From Spirodela intermedia (Eukaryota; Streptophyta; Magnoliopsida; Alismatales; Araceae): DNA of 64,000 nucleotides. Shown here in pieces: positions 57,597 through 64,000 of this stretch; position 1 is the stretch's first letter; every line of letters begins with the position of its first letter. The notes beneath the pieces are model-generated. The model searched no databases. It worked only from the letters and a program-made list of their open reading frames with translations, and had not been told where the DNA came from. Both the position numbers and the translations under genes were made by a program. The stretch spans positions 11,402,327 through 11,466,326 of the forward strand of contig LR746272.1 of assembly GCA_902729315.2 (NCBI GenBank). Direction: 5' to 3'.

Positions 57597-58871
57597 ATGG
57601 CGTCCCTGCAAGCTCGATTTCTCCTACCCGCCTCCCGGGGAAGGTTTCATTCGAGCCTTCGGACCCAGGGAAACTCCGGCGGTGCAAACCCCGCCTTCCG
57701 AAAGACGCAGCAGAGATCGGTGAGCGACGAACAGCCTGTGCAAGGAAAGGAGGCAGCCGTCTTCACCACAGGCCAGAATCAGGTTCTTGTGAATGGCGTT
57801 GAGGGGAGGGATGTGACTGCCAGGCTATACGCCGTAATTGAGGCCGCCGCCGACCGGATCGAAATGCACGACATCATTGGGGTCCAGAGGGACAACTGGA
57901 ATCTCCTCCTCCTCAACTCCATCAACGCCATGACCCTCACCGCCTCCATCTCCGCCGGTCTTTCGTCCATCCCCCTGGACGGCGCCTCGCCGCACCACGC
58001 CGCCTTCAGGATCTCCTCCGCCCTCCTCTACTCGGCGGCGACGGTGATGCTACTGGCGGTCAACAAGATCCAGCCTTCCCAGCTGGCGGAGGAGCAGAGG
58101 AACGCCACCCGCCTGTTCCGGCAGCTGGTGAAGAAGATCCAGACGACCCTTGCCCTCCGCAATCCCACCCCTGCGGATGTGGAGGACGCCGTGGATCGGG
58201 TGCTGGCACTCGACACGGCCTACCCGCTCCCCCTGCTCCCGGGAATGCTCGAGAAGTTCCCCAAGACGATCGAGCCGACCGTCTGGTGGCCGAAACTAGG
58301 ACGGGCGCGCAGTCAATCTCAATCACGACACAAGAATACGATGGCGGAGAGTTCACAAAGCAATAATGGCTGGAACGAGGGACTGGAAGGTGTAATGGCG
58401 GGTGTCCTGAAGATGTTGAAGAAGACGGACACGACGGAGTATTTGAGGTTGGGCGCCTTGGCGTTGAGCATCAACAAGGTTCTGGCTATCACCGGGCCCG
58501 CCCTCACGGGAGTAGCCGCTGCCGGGGCTGCATTGTCGGACTCCGCTATCCTCGGGCCCTGGCCGCTCCTGTTAGCCGTTGTAGGCGGGGCCCTGGCCAC
58601 CGTGGTGAACACATTGGAGCACGGAGGGCAGGTCGGCATGATCTTCGAGCTGTACAGAAACAGCGCTGGGTACTACCGCCAACTGGAAGACGAAATCGAA
58701 TTCAACCTGGGGGAGACGGACGTCGAGGAGAGGGAGAACGGGGAGATGTTCGAGCTGAAGATGGCTCTGCGACTCGGGAGGAGCCTCTCGGATCTCCGCA
58801 GCCTCTCGTCGTCGTCCTCCTCCCACAAGGTCAACGGGGTTGGCCACGAGAACGCCGGGAGGCTGTTCTAG
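57597..58871 (+). CDS. 'Probable F-box protein At4g22030'-like protein, copy 1
   Basis: Intronless, 424 residues, of a plant family named after a database label. I see no F-box motif. The N terminus (MASLQARFLLPASRGRFHSS) is basic and Ser-rich like a transit peptide. The conserved core starts at RLYAVIEAAADRIEMHDIIG (about residue 78), then DNWNLLLLNSINAMTLTASI. Hydrophobic stretches follow: SALLYSAATVMLLAVNKIQP, ALSINKVLAITGPALTGVAA and GPWPLLLAVVGGALATVVNT. They make a membrane-associated protein more likely than a ubiquitin ligase subunit. The C terminus has a Ser run before KVNGVGHENAGRLF. Function is unknown. Compared with copies 2 and 3 the first about 80 residues are unrelated or strongly diverged, the middle is nearly identical and the end is diverged again. 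Confidence 0.88.
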   Translation: MASLQARFLLPASRGRFHSSLRTQGNSGGANPAFRKTQQRSVSDEQPVQGKEAAVFTTGQNQVLVNGVEGRDVTARLYAVIEAAADRIEMHDIIGVQRDNWNLLLLNSINAMTLTASISAGLSSIPLDGASPHHAAFRISSALLYSAATVMLLAVNKIQPSQLAEEQRNATRLFRQLVKKIQTTLALRNPTPADVEDAVDRVLALDTAYPLPLLPGMLEKFPKTIEPTVWWPKLGRARSQSQSRHKNTMAESSQSNNGWNEGLEGVMAGVLKMLKKTDTTEYLRLGALALSINKVLAITGPALTGVAAAGAALSDSAILGPWPLLLAVVGGALATVVNTLEHGGQVGMIFELYRNSAGYYRQLEDEIEFNLGETDVEERENGEMFELKMALRLGRSLSDLRSLSSSSSSHKVNGVGHENAGRLF

Positions 58872-61221
58872 GCGCCTTTGTTTCTTATTGATCCACCAAC
58901 TACCTGCACCGACGACGTTTCTGTCGTTTGTATATAGCTTGTCACGACGATTCCTTCATACTATACAGACCCTTTTCTCCTCATACCGAACTTGTTATCT
59001 TGCTTCACCTCGTCCTCCGACCTGCACAACTACACAACCGGCGGTCAACGGAAGGGATGCCTCGTTGTCCTTTGATTCAGTCAGAGGAGAAGGGGAGGGG
59101 GGTGTGTATTAATTGAAGGGCACGTGTCTTAGAATCTTTCTAACGGAGGCGGCTGATGTCGTATACTACGCAACGTAGACGTCTATTAATGCAAAACATC
59201 CACCATCGTTAATCTTCAATGTCTAGGAAGTTTATTGAATATTTTGTCGTAGTGCAAATAATTCAGTTTCTTCCTCCGTGGCCGTATTCTCATAATGCGA
59301 CCTCCATCTGTTGACCTTTGGGATATCCAGACTGTGGCTAGCTGCTTAGGGCGCGTCGTTGATGCAGGATTCGTGGTTGGTCTCAATTAAGCATTCATTA
59401 TAGGAGTTGACGCCTACCGGTGATATGGTATTTCCAGAGGACGATTACGAATGCAGCCAAGAGCAATCGCGAGTACTGATTTCTCTTGGCTTCACAGATA
59501 GATATTAATTATTCTCTTTGTATTACTTTCTCTTTGCGCACAAAGTGTTTATTTACATCGATAAGATAGATTGCATTAATAGAATAAATTCACAAAAGTA
59601 TATTAAGGCATATTAGTTAAGGTTAATTCAATGTGCAAACCAAATACAATTTCAACTATTCTTTAACTTTAGTCAATCCTTCTTAAAGTACCCAAATCTC
59701 TTAGAAAATAATATTTCACCATTCTTCATGTTTTTCTAAAGGCATGATTTTTCTTATTATTGACTTCTTTTCTTTTTTTAGATGTCAAGTTTCTTTACAA
59801 TAATGACCATATTGAAATTATTAATTCTTATTTTTATGACGGGTAAATCATTAATATTACTTATTCTCATACCTCAATGAATTTGTTATATACCACCATC
59901 GGTGACTCTAACAAAGGAGTGTACCAGTGTTTACTTAGAACTTTCAAATTTCTTCATTTTACTTTTTCAAGAGGTTTTTAATTAGCTCACAATACCACAT
60001 GTATTGACTATCATGGGCATCAAGCTTAACTGGTCAAATTTCTCCCAATATTTACACAAATCCATTCCAACTTACTATTATGACATAGATGTTTTGAAGG
60101 TTCTTTCTCATTACCTCAATACAATAGGACTCAATAGAAAAAAACCTAACATTTCATTGCTGTAAAAGACAGTTCTGATGTCATTATATGGTCAACCAGC
60201 AAGCAACTTATAAAAAAATTATCCCTTAGTTTAAGTATGCTTGGTTAAAGTTATAAATAAGGAAGCTAATCATTATATCATACTGTTAAGAAATAATTTT
60301 AAAGGCATAGTTCTTATAACTATTATAACAAGAATAGGATTTTATTTAAGCACCTTTTTAATAACATCAAGAATGGGATTTAATTTAAAAATCCAGCTTC
60401 AAGATGTACATACATATAAATTGCATGTCAGCATATTTAATAGTTAGGTGTATCTACAGATTATCCCAAATTGCATGGCTTGTCTGATATTTCATATTTC
60501 ATCATCATACTACAAAGTTTCATTCGAGAATTCATCATCAGGGCATATACATATATGCAATGTGAAATTGCAATAAAGTTGCCAAACAACATGAATTATA
60601 CTTTTTGCATATGGCTAGAATCAGTATTGGAATCTCGTAGTGTTAAAAGTAATCAGTTTAACCAAGATTAAATGTTGTTAAACTAGAACCAGAAGTGAAC
60701 CATGAGTGAACCAAATCAACTTAAACTGGCCAGAAACAAATCTCAGTTCAACGAACATGATTAAGTCAATTAACATCACAGATGACTAGATTTGTCGGTC
60801 TAAACCTTAGGCTGTTTCTCTTAAATAAAATCTGATGTTTCAGGCAAAATTAACGACTTTTTGATATTCGAAACGTTTTCTATCTGTTCAATTGTGCTTG
60901 ACGAGAACTCATCACACATGATCAAAGAGTCTGGAAGTCCTACTGGTTACATCTGTGGTGCCAGACAATGCAACTCCGAATAGGCAACGAACAACAGTCA
61001 ATCAGATTCGAACTCACGTTGGACACGGAGATTTCGACTTGATGAACACATGATACGTGAGGGTAGGTGTGATTCTAAAAAAAATTGGATTAATAATGAT
61101 TGTACTTAGATGAAATATAGTACTCGTCCCCGTAGTGCAACGCGGCGTTTCGATTGTTATATACAGCCAAAAAATGGGGGTCAGTGCGAGTGATTGGCTT
61201 GTCAGCGGCTGACCGAAGCGT
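58872..61221. other. Tail-to-tail spacer between copies 1 and 2, mostly AT-rich
   Basis: 3' UTRs of both copies at the edges. From 59.5 to 60.9 kb the sequence is AT-rich. A short stretch near 60.02-60.08 kb (IKLNWSNFSQYLHKSI on the plus strand) resembles the opening of a Copia gag, but too little remains to be sure. Otherwise I recognise nothing. Confidence 0.4.
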
Positions 61222-62520
61222 CTAGAACAGCTTGCCAGCGTGCTCGTGGCCACCCCCGTTGACCTTGTAGGAGGAGGAGGACGACGAGAGGCTGCGGAGA
61301 TCCGAGAGGCTCCTCCCGAGTCGCAGAGCCATCTTCAGCTCGAACATCTCCCCGTTCTCCCTCTCCTCAACGTCCGTCTCCGACAGATTGACTTCGATTT
61401 CCTCCTCCAATTGGCGGTAGTAGCCGGCGTTGTTTCTGAACAGCTCGAAGATCATCCCGACCTGCGCTCCGTGCTCCAGGGTGTTCACCGCGGTGGCCAG
61501 GGCCCCGCCCACGACGGCCAACAGGAGTGGCCAGGGCCCGAGGATAGCGGAGTCCGACAGTGCAGCCCCGGCAGCGGCTACTCCCGTGAGGACGGGCCCA
61601 GTGATAGCCAGGACCTTGTTGATGCTCAACGCCAAGGCGCCGAAGGTCAAATATTCTTCGGTATCCGTCTTCTTCAACATCTTCAGGATACCCGCCATTA
61701 CACCTTCCAGTCCCTCGTTCCAGCCATTATTGCTTTGTGAACTCTCCGCCATCGTATTCTTGTGTCGTGATTGAGATTGACTGCGCGCCCGTCCTCGTTT
61801 CGGCCACCAGACGGTCGGCTCGATCGTCTTGGGGAACTTCTCGAGCATTCCCGGGAGCAGGGGGAGCGGGTAGGCCGTGTCGAGTGCCAGCACCCGATCC
61901 ACGGCGTCCTCCACATCCGCAGGGGTGGGATTGCGGAGGGCAAGGGTCGTCTGGATCTTCTTCACCAGCTGCCGGAACAGGCGGGTGGCGTTCCTCTGCT
62001 CCTCCGCCAGCTGGGAAGGCTGGATCTTGTTGACCGCCAGTAGCATCACCGTCGCCGCCGAGTAGAGGAGGGCGGAGGAGATCCTGAAGGCGGCGTGGTG
62101 CGGCGAGGCGCCGTCCAGGGGGATGGACGAAAGACCGGCGGAGATGGAGGCGGTGAGGGTCATGGCGTTGATGGAGTTGAGGAGGAGGAGATTCCAGTTG
62201 TCCCTCTGGACCCCAATGATGTCGTGCATTTCGATCCGGTCGGCGGCGACCTCCATGACGGCGTATAGCTTGGAGGTCACCAGATCATCAGCTCCCGCGC
62301 CCGCAGCGTGACCGCGGGCAGGGGGTTGGTAGGTGGGCGCTTCCGTCGCGGCCATCTTCAGCGGATCTGCTGTGCTCACCGAGGCCGGCATTTTCCGGAG
62401 GGAGAGGCTCGTGTCGCCGAGATGGACCTGAGGACGGGAGATGGCTTGAACCCTTCTTCTTGCCGGTTCCCGCGATGGAAGAGGAGCACGGAGGAGGGCT
62501 GTTGCTTGCATGGTGGCCAT
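61222..62520 (-). CDS. At4g22030-like protein, copy 2
   Basis: Intronless, 432 residues. It starts MATMQATALLRAPLPSREPA, a basic, acid-poor N terminus that could be a plastid or mitochondrial targeting peptide. The conserved core begins at KLYAVMEVAADRIEMHDIIG. The same four hydrophobic stretches as in copy 1 are present, and no F-box is visible. It differs from copy 1 in the last third (for example EEYLTFGALALSINKVLAITGPVLT, QVGMIFELFRNNAGYYRQLE) and ends KVNGGGHEHAGKLF. The gene is the left arm of the large inverted repeat with copy 3. A longer in-frame reading upstream of 62520 is open but crosses the probable promoter (TATAA near 62674-62678), so the ATG at 62520 is preferred. Confidence 0.88.
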   Translation of the reverse strand: MATMQATALLRAPLPSREPARRRVQAISRPQVHLGDTSLSLRKMPASVSTADPLKMAATEAPTYQPPARGHAAGAGADDLVTSKLYAVMEVAADRIEMHDIIGVQRDNWNLLLLNSINAMTLTASISAGLSSIPLDGASPHHAAFRISSALLYSAATVMLLAVNKIQPSQLAEEQRNATRLFRQLVKKIQTTLALRNPTPADVEDAVDRVLALDTAYPLPLLPGMLEKFPKTIEPTVWWPKRGRARSQSQSRHKNTMAESSQSNNGWNEGLEGVMAGILKMLKKTDTEEYLTFGALALSINKVLAITGPVLTGVAAAGAALSDSAILGPWPLLLAVVGGALATAVNTLEHGAQVGMIFELFRNNAGYYRQLEEEIEVNLSETDVEERENGEMFELKMALRLGRSLSDLRSLSSSSSSYKVNGGGHEHAGKLF

Positions 62521-63308
62521 GGCTGATCCGCTGGAGATGGATGCTGTGGCGAGCGCGCTGCCTAGTCGTCGTCGGCTTGAACCTTCTCCAGAAAAAGGGG
62601 GAGATGGGGAGGAGACTCTGGAGCGCGGTTGCGTCGTAGATAGAGTTGAGGAGAGGGGATGCGGGGGCGGGATTATAAAGGAGCTTGCCAAGCCTCTAAA
62701 GGAGCCACACGACTGGTCTCCCTTTGAATTGTTCGTGTCACACGGTCTTCTGTTTCGTCTGTTGACCAAGAAAAGAGACTGTTGGTTGAAACATTCTTGG
62801 TCCCCCAGCCCTCCTCCCCCCACCTACTCCGAGCTTCGAAACGCGTTAGGACGCCGGAGCAGTTACTCGACTGTTATTAATGGAAATACCGTCAGAATTT
62901 ATTATTGTCTCCTTTCGGAATCAGTCGTGGTCTTACAAAAATGTTCTCACTCTTTCTTTTCTATAAATATAAATAAAACGTCCCCCTCTCGAAATTTATA
63001 CAATTGATGACAGATGATATGACCGGTATTCTATTGGCCATAGACCAATAAAAAAAGAATCTCATTGCCTGGTAAACAGACGACCTTGTGACACGACCAA
63101 TTCAAAGGGAGACCAGTCGTGTGGCTCCTTTAGAGGCTTGGCAAGCTCCTTTATAAGTCCGCACCCGCATCCCCTCTCCTCAACTCTATCTACGACGCAA
63201 CCGCGCTCCAGAGTCTCCTTCCCATCTCCCCCTTTTTCTGGAGAAGGTTCAAGCCGACGACGACTAGGCAGCGCGCTCGCCACAGCGTCCATCTCCAGCG
63301 GATCAGCC
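62521..63308. promoter_or_regulatory. Divergent promoter region between copies 2 and 3
   Basis: 788 bp between the two start codons. Each side has a TTTATAA box about 155 bp from its ATG (62673-62680 on the minus side, 63150-63156 on the plus side), inside the duplicated arms. The central 300 bp (about 62769-63069) is unique and AT-rich. Both copies should therefore share duplicated core promoters around a common centre. Confidence 0.65.
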
Positions 63309-64000
63309 ATGGCCACCATGCAAGCAACAGCCCTCCTCCGTGCTCCTCTTCCATCGCGGGAACCGGCAAGAAGAAGGGTTCAAGCCATCTCCCGTCCTCA
63401 GGTCCATCTCGGCGACACGAGCCTCTCCCTCCGGAAAATGCCGGCCTCGGTGAGCACAGCAGATCCGCTGAAGATGGCCGCGACGGAAGCGCCCACCTAC
63501 CAACCCCCTGCCCGCGGTCACGCTGCGGGCGCGGGAGCTGATGATCTGGTGACCTCCAAGCTATACGCCGTCATGGAGGTCGCCGCCGACCGGATCGAAA
63601 TGCACGACATCATTGGGGTCCAGAGGGACAACTGGAATCTCCTCCTCCTCAACTCCATCAACGCCATGACCCTCACCGCCTCCATCTCCGCCGGTCTTTC
63701 GTCCATCCCCCTGGACGGCGCCTCGCCGCACCACGCCGCCTTCAGGATCTCCTCCGCCCTCCTCTACTCGGCGGCGACGGTGATGCTACTGGCGGTCAAC
63801 AAGATCCAGCCTTCCCAGCTGGCGGAGGAGCAGAGGAACGCCACCCGCCTGTTCCGGCAGCTGGTGAAGAAGATCCAGACGACCCTTGCCCTCCGCAATC
63901 CCACCCCTGCGGATGTGGAGGACGCCGTGGATCGGGTGCTGGCACTCGACACGGCCTACCCGCTCCCCCTGCTCCCGGGAATGCTCGAGAAGTTCCCCAA
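63309..64000 (+). CDS. At4g22030-like protein, copy 3 (cut by window end)
   Basis: 230 codons are visible before the window ends. The translation is identical to copy 2 from MATMQATALLRAPLPSREPA through LYSAATVMLLAVNKIQPSQL to the PGMLEKFP region. No stop or frameshift is present in the visible part. Whether the C-terminal part is complete cannot be seen. Confidence 0.85.
   Translation, partial: MATMQATALLRAPLPSREPARRRVQAISRPQVHLGDTSLSLRKMPASVSTADPLKMAATEAPTYQPPARGHAAGAGADDLVTSKLYAVMEVAADRIEMHDIIGVQRDNWNLLLLNSINAMTLTASISAGLSSIPLDGASPHHAAFRISSALLYSAATVMLLAVNKIQPSQLAEEQRNATRLFRQLVKKIQTTLALRNPTPADVEDAVDRVLALDTAYPLPLLPGMLEKFP

Larger units (their letters stand above)
61829..64000. repeat. Large inverted repeat, arms of at least 930 bp around a 300-bp spacer
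   Basis: The left arm (61829 to about 62768) and right arm (about 63070 to 64000) are reverse complements. Position 62520 pairs with 63309 (both ATG) and 61829 with 64000, with no length change in the 692 coding bases compared. The coding parts look identical; the 5' flanks differ at a few sites (for example TCCTCCCC against TCCTTCCC, and CAGCATCC against CAGCGTCC). The right arm is cut by the window edge, so the full arm is probably longer. Confidence 0.9.

Noticed and set aside
60000-60130. Possible Copia gag remnant in the spacer between copies 1 and 2
   Set aside because: Only one short motif-like stretch; too little to annotate as a mobile element.
61240-62526. Plus-strand open frames (up to 166 codons) over copy 2
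   Set aside because: Exact antisense shadows; the same peptides recur antisense to copies 1 and 3.
1-64000. CRISPR arrays, bacterial operons or phage-like systems
   Set aside because: No spaced direct repeats of that type; the window is clearly plant nuclear DNA with introns and LTR elements.

Overview
This window is nuclear DNA of a flowering plant. The protein-coding genes have many GT-AG introns, plant-specific families (BELL homeodomain, DYW-type PPR, SHAQKYF MYB, KEA antiporter), GC-rich exons set in AT-rich introns, many (GA)n/(CT)n tracts and LTR retrotransposon remains. The strongly GC-rich first exons and single-exon genes lean towards a monocot, but the species cannot be named from the sequence.

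Layout. 1-8.6 kb is a retrotransposon graveyard: two decayed Ty1/Copia elements on the minus strand. One carries a 1.5 kb insertion. The other is split by a GC-rich 2,067-bp solo LTR (6301-8367) with an exact 5-bp target duplication. From 10.5 to 53 kb lies a gene-rich segment: a 19-exon K+ efflux antiporter of the KEA4/5/6 type (+, 10.55-23.9 kb); a SHAQKYF MYB repressor-type gene (-, 25.3-26.2 kb); a mitochondrial LpxA-like acyltransferase (-, 30.2-33.7 kb), divergent from an RGG-box/HABP4 RNA-binding protein (+, 34.2-36.8 kb); a USP-fold plus receptor-like cytoplasmic kinase (-, 37.0-40.6 kb); a DYW-type PPR editing factor resembling Arabidopsis DYW2 (-, 44.7-46.5 kb); a cytosolic-type serine acetyltransferase (-, 47.6-48.5 kb); and an ATH1-like BELL homeodomain gene (-, 50.3-52.3 kb).

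The right end (57.6-64 kb) holds three copies of an intronless gene of the family annotated as 'probable F-box protein At4g22030'. Copies 1 and 2 are tail-to-tail; copies 2 and 3 are head-to-head and form an inverted repeat with arms of at least 930 bp. The coding parts of copies 2 and 3 are identical as far as the window shows. A block of about 430 bp is also identical in copy 1, which is clearly diverged on both sides of it. This is the most interesting local feature: it looks like recent inverted duplication plus gene conversion, and could be a source of hairpin RNA.

Exon coordinates were worked out by hand from splice sites, reading-frame continuity and remembered family sequences. Summed exon lengths keep frame for every multi-exon gene. 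The genes are functionally unrelated, as is normal in plant chromosomes; the only local functional links suggested are the shared promoter regions of the two divergent pairs.
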